DNA of 34,593 nucleotides from DASQFY01 sp036397815 (lineage in GTDB: Bacteria; Chloroflexota; Limnocylindria; QHBO01), in the NCBI GenBank assembly GCA_036397815.1, contig DASWIE010000070.1, forward strand, positions 1 to 34,593, given 5' to 3'. Below the pieces are notes generated by a model. It had not been told where the DNA came from and did no database searches. It saw nothing but the letters and a program-made list of their open reading frames with translations. The translations under genes were made by a program, and so were the position numbers. The stretch's first letter is position 1. Each line of letters begins with the position of its first letter. This document shows, in pieces, positions 8,056-15,828 of this stretch.

Positions 8056-9216
8056 ATGGACGATCGAGTCATGGCGGCACTCGACGCGGCGGTGCGCGGC
8101 ATTGCCGAGGTGCTCGATCTCGAGCGACTCCTGCAGCTCATCGTCGACCAGGTGCGCGACCTGGCGGAGGCGGAGTACGCGGCGCTCGGGATCGTCGACG
8201 AGGCCGGCGTCATCCAGCGCTTCATCACCAGCGGCCTGAGCCACAAGGAGCGCGAACGGATCGGTGAGCTTCCACGCGGCAATGGGCTTCTCGGGCTCAT
8301 CATCCGCGAGAATCGGGCATTCCGGATCCGCGACATCGGCTCCGATCCGAGGCGGCACGGCTTCCCGCCCAACCATCCGCCGATGACCTCATTCCTCGGC
8401 GTACCGATCAGCCTGCATGGGCAGACGGTGGGGCGGCTGTACCTGACCAACAAGCGAGGGGCGGCCGAATTCAGCGCCGCCGACCAGGCACTGGTCGAGC
8501 GCTTTGCGCTGCACGCGGCGATCGCCATGGAGAACGCTCGCCTGCACGAGGCGGAACGCCGGCTGGCGGTCGTCGACGAGCGGGAGCGCATCGGTCGCGA
8601 CATGCATGACGGGACGATCCAGAACCTGTACGCGGTGACCCTGATGCTGGACGACGTGCCAGCGCTCGTGACTGAGGACCCGCGCGAGGCGCGCGAGCGA
8701 GTCGACCGCGCGATCGACTCGCTGCACGGGGTGATCCGTGATATCCGCAACTTCACCTTCGGGCTGCGCCCCATCCTGCTGGATGACGGCGGACTGACCG
8801 ATGGGCTCGAGTCACTGTCCGCCGACCTCCGACGGAATGCGGGCATCGAGGTGGCGGTGAACGCGGTCGAGCCCGGCGGACTGCCGCTGGAGACCGTCGT
8901 CGAGTTGCTTGCGGTGGCGCGCGAGGCGCTCAGCAACGTCGCCCGCCATGCGCGGGCCAGCCATGTCTCCGTTGACCTGGACGCCGATGGCGACGAGGTG
9001 CGGCTCACGATCACGGATGACGGGATCGGCTTCGACCCGGACGCCGAGCGCCCGCGGGCGCACCAGGGGTTGGCAAACCTGCGCGACCGCGCCGCGCGAT
9101 CCGGCGGCCGCGTGGCCGTCGACAGCCGACTCGGCGGGGGGACCCGTATCATGCTCAGCCTGCCGCTGCCTGATGAGGCTGCGCCCCGACCGCGAGCCAA
9201 CGGTGAGACCGGATGA
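8056..9216 (+). CDS. GAF-domain sensor histidine kinase, NarL/HisKA_3 family
   Basis: Three hundred and eighty-six residues with no membrane segment, so it is probably a cytosolic sensor. An N-terminal GAF domain covers about residues 15-165. The HisKA_3 dimerisation segment reads RERIGRDMHDG, with phospho-acceptor His184. The HATPase_c domain shows REALSNVARHA (N box), DDGIGFD (G1) and GLANLRDRA, ending in a GGTR glycine motif. This architecture resembles DevS/NreB-like kinases that pair with LuxR-type regulators. GAF domains in this group can bind heme, small ligands or nothing; no ligand residue can be assigned here. The gene overlaps the response regulator by ATGA, so the pair is translationally coupled. 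Its position between two copper enzymes suggests redox, oxygen or NO sensing, which is inference. Confidence 0.92.
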   Translation: MDDRVMAALDAAVRGIAEVLDLERLLQLIVDQVRDLAEAEYAALGIVDEAGVIQRFITSGLSHKERERIGELPRGNGLLGLIIRENRAFRIRDIGSDPRRHGFPPNHPPMTSFLGVPISLHGQTVGRLYLTNKRGAAEFSAADQALVERFALHAAIAMENARLHEAERRLAVVDERERIGRDMHDGTIQNLYAVTLMLDDVPALVTEDPREARERVDRAIDSLHGVIRDIRNFTFGLRPILLDDGGLTDGLESLSADLRRNAGIEVAVNAVEPGGLPLETVVELLAVAREALSNVARHARASHVSVDLDADGDEVRLTITDDGIGFDPDAERPRAHQGLANLRDRAARSGGRVAVDSRLGGGTRIMLSLPLPDEAAPRPRANGETG

Positions 9217-9890
9217 GCGTGCCTGAGCCCCCGCGCACACTGCGCCTGCTGGTGGTGGACGACCACGAGGTCGTACGCCAGGGCCTCGTCGCCATGCTCG
9301 ATCGCCACGGCGAGTTCCAGGTGGTGGCGCAGGCCGGCACCGCGGCCGAGGCGCTGAGCCAGGCGCGCCTCCATCAGCCGGACCTGGTGGTGATGGATGT
9401 GCGCCTGCCCGATGGCTCCGGCATCGAGGCTTGCCGCGACATCCGTGCCGAGCTGCCGGCAACGCGGGTGGTGATGCTGACCAGCTATCCCGATGAAGAG
9501 GCGGTGCTGTCGGCGATCATCGCCGGCGCCAGCGGCTACCTGCTCAAGCAGATTCGCGGCCGCGACCTCGTCTCGGCGCTGGAGGCGGTGGGACGCGGCG
9601 ACTCGCTCCTCGACCCGGCCATCACGGAGCGGGTGCTCGAGCGCGTTCGCCGCGCCGCATCCGGAGGCGAGCAGGACGAGCTCAGCCAGCTGACCGCGCA
9701 GGAGCGAAGGATCCTGCTCCTCGTCGCCGAGGGCAAGACCAACAAGGAGATCGCGGCCGAGGTTTTCCTCTCCGACAAGACGGTCAAGAACTACGTCAGC
9801 AGCATCCTCTCAAAGCTCGACCTGCAGCGCCGGACGCAGGCCGCCGCCTTCGTGGCGAAGCACCGGCTCGGCTCACGGGAAGGAAGCTGA
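9213..9890 (+). CDS. NarL/FixJ-family response regulator
   Basis: Two hundred and twenty-five residues. The receiver domain has the acidic pair Asp16-Asp17, phospho-acceptor Asp62 in VVMDVRLPDG, the switch Thr in MLTSYPD and the conserved Lys in YLLKQI. A LuxR-type helix-turn-helix occupies the C-terminus, with LTAQERRILLLVAEG, NKEIA and LSDKTVKNYVSSILSKL. The start ATG overlaps the kinase stop (ATGA at 9213-9216), so the two are cognate partners. Likely targets are the flanking copper-enzyme genes and its own promoter, where an inverted repeat is seen at 8018-8038; this is inference. The stop at 9890 is only 4 bp from the stop of the convergent gene. Confidence 0.93.
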   Translation: MSVPEPPRTLRLLVVDDHEVVRQGLVAMLDRHGEFQVVAQAGTAAEALSQARLHQPDLVVMDVRLPDGSGIEACRDIRAELPATRVVMLTSYPDEEAVLSAIIAGASGYLLKQIRGRDLVSALEAVGRGDSLLDPAITERVLERVRRAASGGEQDELSQLTAQERRILLLVAEGKTNKEIAAEVFLSDKTVKNYVSSILSKLDLQRRTQAAAFVAKHRLGSREGS

Positions 9891-9894
9891 GCGT

Positions 9895-10392
9895 TCAGCG
9901 GGCGCCCGTCGCGGCAACCGAGTCGAGCTCGCCCAACAGCCAGCGCGCCGTGCCCTCGGCGGCGATGTGCAGCAGAGCGCGGTCCGCCGCGCGACCCACC
10001 GCGCCACCGGGTGGCGCGTACCAGCCCGAGAGGGTCAGCTCCTCGCTGCGCGCGACGATCGTCCCCGAGAAGACCGGGAACAGCGGCGCCAGCGTGGACG
10101 CGCGCCAGCTGACCTCCACCTCCCAGCCGTCGTCATGGGGAATGAGCGGGCCGATGTCAACGTACGTCGCCTTTCGGAACGTCACCAGCGATGGGTGATC
10201 GCTGACTCGGAGTCGCAGGTCGGCCTGGTGGCGGTGCATGCCCGGCGGGGCCGGCTTGATTTCCTGGCCCAACCAGGCACGCGCGGCTCGGATTGCCCAG
10301 GCCAGGCGAGTGGGATCGCTCAATGCGCGGCGACGCACGACGAGGTGGGTGAGCCGCTCGTCGGCTTCCCGCACGTCCTTGGCGGCCGCCAT
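9895..10392 (-). CDS. Unrecognised 165-residue protein coupled to multicopper oxidase
   Basis: I do not recognise this family with confidence. The start is ATG at 10390-10392. A GTG 6 nt further upstream fits less well because the GAGGAG ribosome site ends 5 nt before the ATG. That site is formed by the last Glu codons of the upstream multicopper oxidase gene, whose TGA lies 2 nt before this ATG, so the two are translationally coupled. The protein has no signal peptide or membrane segment. Its N-terminal half is Arg-rich and helical (about 1-45). The middle alternates hydrophobic residues like a beta-barrel or SRPBCC fold. The end reads SGWYAPPGGAVGRAADRALLH, then a final helix. A lipid- or ligand-binding SRPBCC-like protein is possible, and co-translation suggests a role with the oxidase. 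Confidence 0.7.
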   Translation of the reverse strand: MAAAKDVREADERLTHLVVRRRALSDPTRLAWAIRAARAWLGQEIKPAPPGMHRHQADLRLRVSDHPSLVTFRKATYVDIGPLIPHDDGWEVEVSWRASTLAPLFPVFSGTIVARSEELTLSGWYAPPGGAVGRAADRALLHIAAEGTARWLLGELDSVAATGAR

Positions 10393-10394
10393 GG

Positions 10395-11723
10395 TCACTC
10401 CTCCTCAACGATGAGCGCGGTCACCATCCCGAACATGCCGTTCGGACCTTCGGCATGGGTCAGGATGTGGCAGTGGAAGGCCCAGGCGCCGAGCTCCGTC
10501 GCTTCCACCAGGACATCGATCCGCTCGCCGGGGGCCACCAGAACGGTGTCCTCGTAGTGGGGATCCGGTAGCGAATACCCGTCCTTGGCGATCACCAGCT
10601 GCCGGATGCCGTGCAGGTGCATCGGGTGGATCTGGAGCCCCTCGTTCATGTAGCGCACCCGGATCGTCTGCCCCTGGGTGGCGACGATCGGCTCCGTCGC
10701 CGGGAAGCCCTTGCCGTTGAGGGTGAAGCCGAGGGGGCCGTCATTGAGGATCATGGTGTAGTCGATGTCCGCGTCCGGCTCATCGGTCGCGCCTGGATCG
10801 GTCACCACGAATGCGCCCAGCAGGCCCATCGGCACCTGGTGGTCGGCCATGAAGTGGCTGTGATACATGTGGCTGCCTGCATTCCGCAGGGTGAACTCGT
10901 AGGTGAAGGACTCGCCCGGCATGACCGCCGGCTGGGTGATGACCGGCACGCCGTCCATGGCATTCGGCACGATCAGGCCGTGGGAATGAATGGTGGTCGG
11001 CTGTGGAAGCTCGTTGTGGAGGATGATCCGCACCCGATCGCCGACCTCGGCGCGCAGCTGCGGCCCCGGCACCGTCCCGTTATAGGCGTAGGCCTCGAGC
11101 ACGGTTCCGGGCTCGGTCTCCCACTGGATCACCGAGGCGGTGATCTCCCATTGCTTGGTGCCGTCGTCGAGGATGGTGGGCTCCAGCACCTGGTTGCCCC
11201 TGCCCTCGGTCTCGGCAGGGAACTGGGCCGTGCGCGCCGCGTCGGCGTCGCGCAGCTCCTCGGCGGTGATCGGCACTGAAGGCGCCGGCGTCGAGGCGCC
11301 TCCGGTGGCCATCACCTGGCCGCGCATCCCGCCATCCGCGTGGCCAGGGACCGAGCAGATGAAGGAGAGGCCAGCGGCCGGGATCGTCACCTGGCCGCCA
11401 GCGGTCGTGTGGGCGGCGGCCTCGATCTTCGTGCCGTCCGCGAAGGTGAGGTCGTGGAGCGTTCCGCCGTCGTTGACGAACGTGACGCGGTAGATCCCTG
11501 CAGCGCTCACGTGGACCATCGACGGCTCGAAGCCCAGGTCGAAGGCGTGGACCTCGATGGTTCCGACCGGGCCGGGCGTGGCGGGCGTTCCAGATGGCGA
11601 CTCCTGTCCCGCGCCGGCCGTCGGGTCGACGGTCCCCAGCACCAGGGCGACCAGCAGCATGGTGATGGCATAGATGACGCCCATGCCAGTGAAGGCGGCG
11701 AAGTAGTAAAAGGTGCGCTGCAT
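10395..11723 (-). CDS. Two-domain multicopper oxidase with N-terminal cupredoxin and membrane anchor
   Basis: Four hundred and forty-two residues from ATG 11721-11723, chosen because a membrane anchor (about 5-30) follows directly; the frame is open to 11804. Residues 52-138 form a cupredoxin with ligands His90, Cys123, His128 and Met133, closely resembling the N-terminal domain of the NirK-like neighbour. The oxidase part has all four signatures: IHSHG (His246, His248), YHSH (His288, His290), HPMHLH (366-371) and HCHILTH (417-423) with a later Met430. The trinuclear centre and a type-1 site are therefore complete. Only about 170 residues separate the first and last motifs, so the middle domain of three-domain laccases is missing. 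Two-domain oxidases usually assemble as trimers. Substrate could be phenolics, metal ions or an electron carrier, with O2 reduced to water. It is co-translated with the 165-residue gene. Confidence 0.87.
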   Translation of the reverse strand: MQRTFYYFAAFTGMGVIYAITMLLVALVLGTVDPTAGAGQESPSGTPATPGPVGTIEVHAFDLGFEPSMVHVSAAGIYRVTFVNDGGTLHDLTFADGTKIEAAAHTTAGGQVTIPAAGLSFICSVPGHADGGMRGQVMATGGASTPAPSVPITAEELRDADAARTAQFPAETEGRGNQVLEPTILDDGTKQWEITASVIQWETEPGTVLEAYAYNGTVPGPQLRAEVGDRVRIILHNELPQPTTIHSHGLIVPNAMDGVPVITQPAVMPGESFTYEFTLRNAGSHMYHSHFMADHQVPMGLLGAFVVTDPGATDEPDADIDYTMILNDGPLGFTLNGKGFPATEPIVATQGQTIRVRYMNEGLQIHPMHLHGIRQLVIAKDGYSLPDPHYEDTVLVAPGERIDVLVEATELGAWAFHCHILTHAEGPNGMFGMVTALIVEEE

Positions 11724-11873
11724 GAGTCGGCTGGTGCTCCGTTGTGGATTCGTCCCCGGGACCGTAGCCGGGCACCGCTGGATGGCCACAGGGCCGAAGG
11801 GCACGCCGTGGACGGGCCATCTGTCAGGCGGCTACGGGCGGAGCGGCACATGGGTGGATGCCAGAGGCCGCCG

Positions 11874-11879
11874 TAGGGT
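11874..11879 (+). promoter_or_regulatory. Candidate -10 (TAGGGT) for the DUF5661-CBS gene
   Basis: TAGGGT is 99 nt upstream of the ATG at 11979. This would give a leader of about 93 nt containing a GGCGGC/GCCGCC hairpin, and the gene has a normal ribosome site. The assignment rests only on resemblance to the other TANNNT boxes in the window. Confidence 0.25.
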
Positions 11880-11978
11880 GGCGGCATCCTCGGCTGAGGC
11901 CGCCACGACCTCCAGCCCCGCGGAGGCCGGCCGGCGGGAACCACGGCCGGCCATCCGTCTGCCAAAGGAGACGAACCA

Positions 11979-12623
11979 ATGACTCCCACCGCCGGAACCT
12001 TCTCGCCGTCGATGGTCGCCGAGCTCGCCGCGGCGCTGGGTGTCCAGGACGAAGTCGACCTCGAGCAGCTGCGGATCGGCATGGAGGTCGAGCTCGAACA
12101 TGGACGTCGCGACCCGCTCACCAACGTGACCGATGACGATCCGCTGCGCACCGCCAAGATCGCGCTGGCCCATCTGCGCGAGCTGCCGGACTACTACGTC
12201 CGCCTGGCAGCCATGGAGGCCGATGAGCGCGGCGAGCCCACGGTCAGCCACGTGATGACCGCCGAGCCGTTGACCGTCTCGGCGGACCAACCGTTGGCCA
12301 CCGCGGATCGGCTCATGCGTGAACGCCGCGTGAGCGGGCTGCCGGTGGTCGATCGCGACGGACGCGTCGTTGGCGTCCTGAGCAGGACCGATCTGCTGGC
12401 GCTGGGCAGCGATGACCCGGTCGGCGCCTGGCACGGCCGGGCGGTCCGGACCGCCATGACTGCGCCCGCGATCACCATCGCGCCCGACGCGACGCTGCCC
12501 GAGGCGGCCGGGCGGATGGAGCAACACGGCGTCCACCGCCTGGTGGTGGTGGAGCGGGAAGGCGGCCCTCCGATCGGCATCCTCTCGATGACGGACCTGG
12601 TGCGCTCGATCGCCGGCCGATAA
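11979..12623 (+). CDS. DUF5661 plus tandem CBS-domain protein
   Basis: Two hundred and fourteen residues. The ATG is preceded by AAAGGAGA with suitable spacing. Residues about 20-80 match the DUF5661 pattern (IGMEVELEHG, then IALAHLRELPDYYVRL). Residues about 90-150 and 155-213 are two CBS repeats: VMTAEPLTV...RRVSGLPVVD..GRVVGVLSRTDL and MTAPAITI...GVHRLVVVE..GILSMTDL. CBS pairs bind adenine nucleotides and act as energy or redox sensors. DUF5661 has no established function that I know of, but its His/Glu-rich start recalls metal- or ligand-binding helices. The protein should be cytosolic. No downstream gene overlaps it; 109 bp separate it from the next operon. Confidence 0.85.
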   Translation: MTPTAGTFSPSMVAELAAALGVQDEVDLEQLRIGMEVELEHGRRDPLTNVTDDDPLRTAKIALAHLRELPDYYVRLAAMEADERGEPTVSHVMTAEPLTVSADQPLATADRLMRERRVSGLPVVDRDGRVVGVLSRTDLLALGSDDPVGAWHGRAVRTAMTAPAITIAPDATLPEAAGRMEQHGVHRLVVVEREGGPPIGILSMTDLVRSIAGR

Positions 12624-12732
12624 CAGTTGAACTGAAGGGGCCGAATGTCACCCGCCTCCGGGTCGAACGTATCTGGGCCCGATGCGATCCGTGGGCGAGC
12701 CTTGTGGTGGATGCATCGGTTCCGGAGGAGGC

Positions 12733-13209
12733 ATGGTCGTGCCCAAGGTCATCGGTGACGTGCCGCCGCTCGCGGCTCATGCTCCCGCATGGAGCGGCAG
12801 GCTGACCACGCCGCTGGCCGCCGTGATTCCGCGCGGATGGCGTGCGGCGGCGTTGACCAGCATCAGGGCAATCCACACGGCCATCTTCGCCTCGGTTGGT
12901 GCCCTGCTCCTTCTCATCGCCTGGGATGGGCTGCGGCAACGGCCCGGGCCGCGCACCCTCGCCGCCGGTGGGGTGGTCCTCGTCGAATCGGTGATCTACG
13001 CCAGTAACAACCAGGTCTGCCCCCTGACCCCGCTCGCCGAGCAGTTGGGATCGCGGAGCGGCTCGGTTGCGGACATCTTCCTGCCCGATTGGTTCAGCAG
13101 GCGGATCCCGGTGGTCGGCGCAAGCCTCCTCCTGCTGGGCCTGGCCCTCAATGGTTCGGCCTGGCTGGGACGGCACGCTCGATTCGATCAGGTGGCCATC
13201 CGGCCGTGA
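12733..13209 (+). CDS. Small integral membrane protein of unknown function
   Basis: One hundred and fifty-eight residues from ATG 12733, which directly follows a GGAGGAGG purine run; an alternative ATG at 12682 would add 17 Gly/Cys-rich residues. About four hydrophobic segments lie near residues 45-65, 73-90 and 125-145, with a weaker one at the N-terminal side. A conserved-looking loop, NNQVCPLTPLAEQLG, precedes SVADIFLPDWFSRRIPVV. The loop between membrane segments, with its single Cys and polar residues, resembles small uncharacterised actinobacterial and chloroflexotal membrane proteins. I cannot assign a function. Its stop overlaps the GTG of the SDR gene (GTGA at 13206-13209), so it heads a three-gene operon. 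Confidence 0.75.
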   Translation: MVVPKVIGDVPPLAAHAPAWSGRLTTPLAAVIPRGWRAAALTSIRAIHTAIFASVGALLLLIAWDGLRQRPGPRTLAAGGVVLVESVIYASNNQVCPLTPLAEQLGSRSGSVADIFLPDWFSRRIPVVGASLLLLGLALNGSAWLGRHARFDQVAIRP

Positions 13210-14066
13210 GCACCGGCGGCTGGCCAACAGCGCTCGTCACCGGCGCCACGTCCGGTATCGGCCGCGCCGTGGCGCATGGACTCGCGGCGTCGGGCGCGAC
13301 CGTCGGCATCGTGGCGCGCGACGCGACCCGCGGCGAGGATGCGCGAGCCGCGATCGCTGCAGCGACGAACAACGCGCGGGTCGAGGTGTTCCTTTCGGAC
13401 CTGTCCAGCGTCGTTTCGGTTCAAGAACTGGCCAGCGCCGTCGCGCGTGGCTACCCCAGCATCGACATCCTCGTCAACTGCGCCGCGGTCTTCACGCCGC
13501 AGCGCACGGTCACCGCCGAAAGCCTGGAGTCGATGTTCGCCACCAACCACCTGGCCCCCTTCCTGTTGACAAACCTCTTGATGGACCGGTTGATCGCGGG
13601 CGGAGGTGGTCGGGTCCTCACACTGACCGCGCCCTCCACCGTTCGGCCCGATCTCGATGATCTCCTTGGCGAGCGCCGCTTCTCCGCGCTGAGATCCTTC
13701 GGCGCCTCCAAGGCCGCCAACCTTCTCTTCACCTATGCCCTCGCTCGCAGGCTCGGGTCAGCCGACGTCACTGCCAACGCGGTGCATCCCGGCCTGGTGC
13801 GGTCAAACCTCATGCGCGGCGCCCCAGCGCCATTGCGCTGGGGCATCTGGCTCCTGTCCCGGAGCGCGGAGCACGCCGCGAAGGGCATCCTGCCGCTCGC
13901 CATCTCGCCGGAGTTCGACGGCGTGAGCGGGCGGTTCCTGCACCGCGGACGCGAGATCCGGTCCGCTTCGTTCACGCACGACACCGTGATGCAGGACCGC
14001 CTCTGGCAGCTGAGCGAGGAGCTCACCGGGCTGAGCCCATCGAGCGTCGTTTGGCGCGCGCCATGA
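13206..14066 (+). CDS. Short-chain dehydrogenase/reductase homologue lacking the catalytic Tyr
   Basis: Two hundred and eighty-six residues from GTG 13206, set by the GTGA overlap with the upstream stop and by the Rossmann motif beginning at residue 12. The fold markers are TGATSGIG (12-19), DLSS near 65 and NCAA (Asn91). The C-terminal half matches retinol-dehydrogenase-like SDRs (SKAANLLFTYALARRL). The catalytic Tyr of YxxxK is Phe165 in SFGASK, while Lys169 and a Ser near 144 remain. The codon is TTC, so the change is a real substitution in this sequence. The protein should bind NAD(P), but classical hydride-transfer chemistry would be impaired. It may have a changed reaction or a structural role. 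It overlaps the DUF998 gene by ATGA. Confidence 0.87.
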   Translation: MSTGGWPTALVTGATSGIGRAVAHGLAASGATVGIVARDATRGEDARAAIAAATNNARVEVFLSDLSSVVSVQELASAVARGYPSIDILVNCAAVFTPQRTVTAESLESMFATNHLAPFLLTNLLMDRLIAGGGGRVLTLTAPSTVRPDLDDLLGERRFSALRSFGASKAANLLFTYALARRLGSADVTANAVHPGLVRSNLMRGAPAPLRWGIWLLSRSAEHAAKGILPLAISPEFDGVSGRFLHRGREIRSASFTHDTVMQDRLWQLSEELTGLSPSSVVWRAP

Positions 14067-14719
14067 GCTACAGGCCGGCGCTCGCCGGCGTGGGCGCGGC
14101 GCTCGTGTACGGCGCCACCGTGCTCGTGGGCGGGGCGATCACGCCGGGCTACAGCCATGTGCGCGATCACGTGAGCACCCTCATCCAGGCCGGAGCCCAG
14201 AAGGCACCCCTGTTGGTGCCGCCGCCGTTCCTCGTCTACAACCTGCTGACACTGGCGATGGGCCTCGCGCTGGTTGTGATGGCGCGGCGCTCAGCCCTCC
14301 GCCACCGGCGGCTGGGGGTGCTCAGCGGGTGGGCGCTGGTCGTCGAGGGGCTTGTCGGCGCGCTGACGCTCGCCTTTCCACAGGACCCGATCGGGTCGCC
14401 GGTCACGACGGCCGGCGCGACGCACATCGCGCTGGCGGCGGCCAGCTCGTTGCTGACGATGGTCGCGGTGGGCCTGGGCGGTGCCTGGCTGCTCACGGCT
14501 GGCGCGCTCCGCCCCGCGGCGTGGTACTCGCTCGTGACGCTGGCAGTCATCTTCGGGTTCGGGGTGATCACGGCCGTCGCGACGGCCAACCTCGACCCGT
14601 TGATGGGCCTCTACGAGCGGGTGACGATCTTCGCCTTCATCCAGTGGCTCTTCGTCATCGGGCTGGTCCTGGCAACCCAGGGGCCACCGACGCACGCCCA
14701 GCAGCTCGAATCAACCTAG
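14063..14719 (+). CDS. DUF998-family integral membrane protein
   Basis: Two hundred and eighteen residues from ATG 14063, which overlaps the SDR stop as ATGA. About six membrane helices are visible, roughly at residues 8-28, 55-78, 88-108, 122-147, 155-178 and 190-210. The extracytoplasmic loop after the first helix reads GYSHVRDHVSTLI, the usual DUF998 signature, followed by PPPFLVYNLLT. The function of the family is unknown. Operon position with the altered SDR and the small membrane protein suggests they act on one membrane-associated substrate, which is inference. Its stop is 9 bp from that of the convergent four-cysteine gene. Confidence 0.85.
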   Translation: MSYRPALAGVGAALVYGATVLVGGAITPGYSHVRDHVSTLIQAGAQKAPLLVPPPFLVYNLLTLAMGLALVVMARRSALRHRRLGVLSGWALVVEGLVGALTLAFPQDPIGSPVTTAGATHIALAAASSLLTMVAVGLGGAWLLTAGALRPAAWYSLVTLAVIFGFGVITAVATANLDPLMGLYERVTIFAFIQWLFVIGLVLATQGPPTHAQQLEST

Positions 14720-14728
14720 CGGGCGCGC

Positions 14729-14938
14729 TCACCAGGCGAAGTCGATCTCATCGTCCGGAAGAACTGCCGTGCACACCACGTGCGGTGGCCCTTTCGGTCC
14801 ACCCTCCTCCATTCGCACGAGGTACAGACATTCCCGGCATCGGACGAGCTGAACCGAGCCGAGACGCCAGCAGGCCACGCGGTCGCCGACGACGCGGACC
14901 CGCCGCTCATCAATGGTGGTGGCTTCCGAGTGTGTCAT
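14729..14938 (-). CDS. Small four-cysteine protein (69 aa), twin of the one at 15557
   Basis: The ATG at 14936-14938 is preceded by GGAGGTG at good spacing; longer frames to 15157 lack such a site. Cysteines fall at 23, 34, 37 and 56, giving C-x10-C-x2-C-x18-C. The core VAC...G.V.L..CREC..L is shared, position for position, with the small gene at 15557-15769. Four cysteines in this spacing suggest a zinc- or iron-binding knuckle. The C-terminus is acidic (DDEIDFAW). There is no signal peptide or membrane helix, so it should be cytosolic. It is divergent from the CBS gene at 15096. Function is not known to me. Confidence 0.72.
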   Translation of the reverse strand: MTHSEATTIDERRVRVVGDRVACWRLGSVQLVRCRECLYLVRMEEGGPKGPPHVVCTAVLPDDEIDFAW

Positions 14939-15095
14939 GGCGCACCTCCAGGTTTCCAGCGATCGTTGTACGCATCCAGGCCGTCGGGTAGGTCGCATCG
15001 GACCGATTAACGCGGGCCAAATGGCACTCGACCCGGTGCCGCGACAAACCGACGATCTGCGCAACAGACCTCGAGCGCGAGCCGGAGGAGCGACC

Positions 15096-15521
15096 GTGAC
15101 CGTTGCAGCACCTGAGCTCAGGGTCGGGAACCTGATGTCCCTCGACCCCGTGGTCATCGGCGCCGATGCGCCGGTAGTCGAGGCCGAACGCCTGCTGAAG
15201 ACCTACCGCGTGTCGGGGCTCCCCGTGGTCAGCGGCGAAGTGACGATCGGCGTGATCAGCCAGACCGACTTGGAGCTTGCCCGATCGAGCGGGATCATCC
15301 GGGGCACCTGGGAGCGGGTACTGGTTCGGCATCTCATGACGACCCCTGCCGTCACCGTGCGCACCGGCACGTCGCTGGCCCGCGCCGCCCACCTGATGGT
15401 GACGCGGCACATCCACCGCCTGGTGGTCGTCGACGACGAGGACGCGCCGATCGGGGTCGTCAGCTCCCTCGACCTGTTGCGTGCACTGCTGAAGGATCCA
15501 GACATCGCGCCGGATGCGTGA
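15096..15521 (+). CDS. Stand-alone tandem CBS-domain protein
   Basis: One hundred and forty-one residues. GTG 15096-15098 is the start because GGAGGAG (15084-15090) lies 5 nt upstream and the first CBS repeat begins at once; the frame remains open to 14913 without a ribosome site. The two CBS repeats read VGNLMSLDPVVI...RVSGLPVV...IGVISQTDL and VRHLMTTPAVTV...HIHRLVVVDD...IGVVSSLDL. Such single-pair proteins bind AMP, ATP or related nucleotides and often regulate partners. It is followed after 35 bp by the four-cysteine gene at 15557 and is divergent from its twin at 14938, so the CBS protein is bracketed by two related small proteins. Confidence 0.87.
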   Translation: MTVAAPELRVGNLMSLDPVVIGADAPVVEAERLLKTYRVSGLPVVSGEVTIGVISQTDLELARSSGIIRGTWERVLVRHLMTTPAVTVRTGTSLARAAHLMVTRHIHRLVVVDDEDAPIGVVSSLDLLRALLKDPDIAPDA

Positions 15522-15556
15522 GCAGCGGAGCCCGAGTAGCAAAGCTGAGGCAGTCA

Positions 15557-15769
15557 ATGGAACCCTACCCACGAGTCAGCTGGATCGTCTGCCGAGGCGC
15601 GGAGCGGGACGTGCGGGACGGCGTCGTCCGCTGCCCGCTCAAAGGGAACATTGACGTCGCGCATTGCATGGAATGTCACCTGCTCGAGACGCTGGCCGCC
15701 GAACGCGATCGAAGCTTGGAGTGCCGGGCGGACGAGGAGGCCGTCCAGGTCGCCGTCGGCGGCTGGTAG
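15557..15769 (+). CDS. Small four-cysteine protein (70 aa), twin of the one at 14729
   Basis: ATG 15557 has GAGG 6 nt upstream. Cysteines at 26, 37, 40 and 56 give C-x10-C-x2-C-x15-C, with an extra Cys12. The segment VRC...G.I.V..CMEC..L aligns without gaps with residues 21-40 of the divergent 69-residue protein. His residues flank the CxxC (AHCMECH), which would suit zinc or iron coordination. There is no membrane segment or signal. The gene follows the CBS gene in the same direction and is probably co-transcribed. The function is unknown to me; a role as a metal-binding partner of the CBS protein is inference. Confidence 0.75.
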   Translation: MEPYPRVSWIVCRGAERDVRDGVVRCPLKGNIDVAHCMECHLLETLAAERDRSLECRADEEAVQVAVGGW

Positions 15770-15828
15770 TGGCATCGCGCCCATGGAGTTCCTGCCATCC
15801 GGACCGGACCGCCAGGGCGTCGAGCGCC

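Noticed and set aside
7935..9374. Minus-strand open frame across the sensor kinase and regulator
   Set aside because: Arg/Ser-rich shadow translation without motifs; the plus strand encodes two complete, motif-rich proteins.
13089..13205. Upstream extension of the SDR frame
   Set aside because: It runs through the preceding membrane-protein gene in another frame; the GTGA overlap and Rossmann motif position fix the start at 13206.
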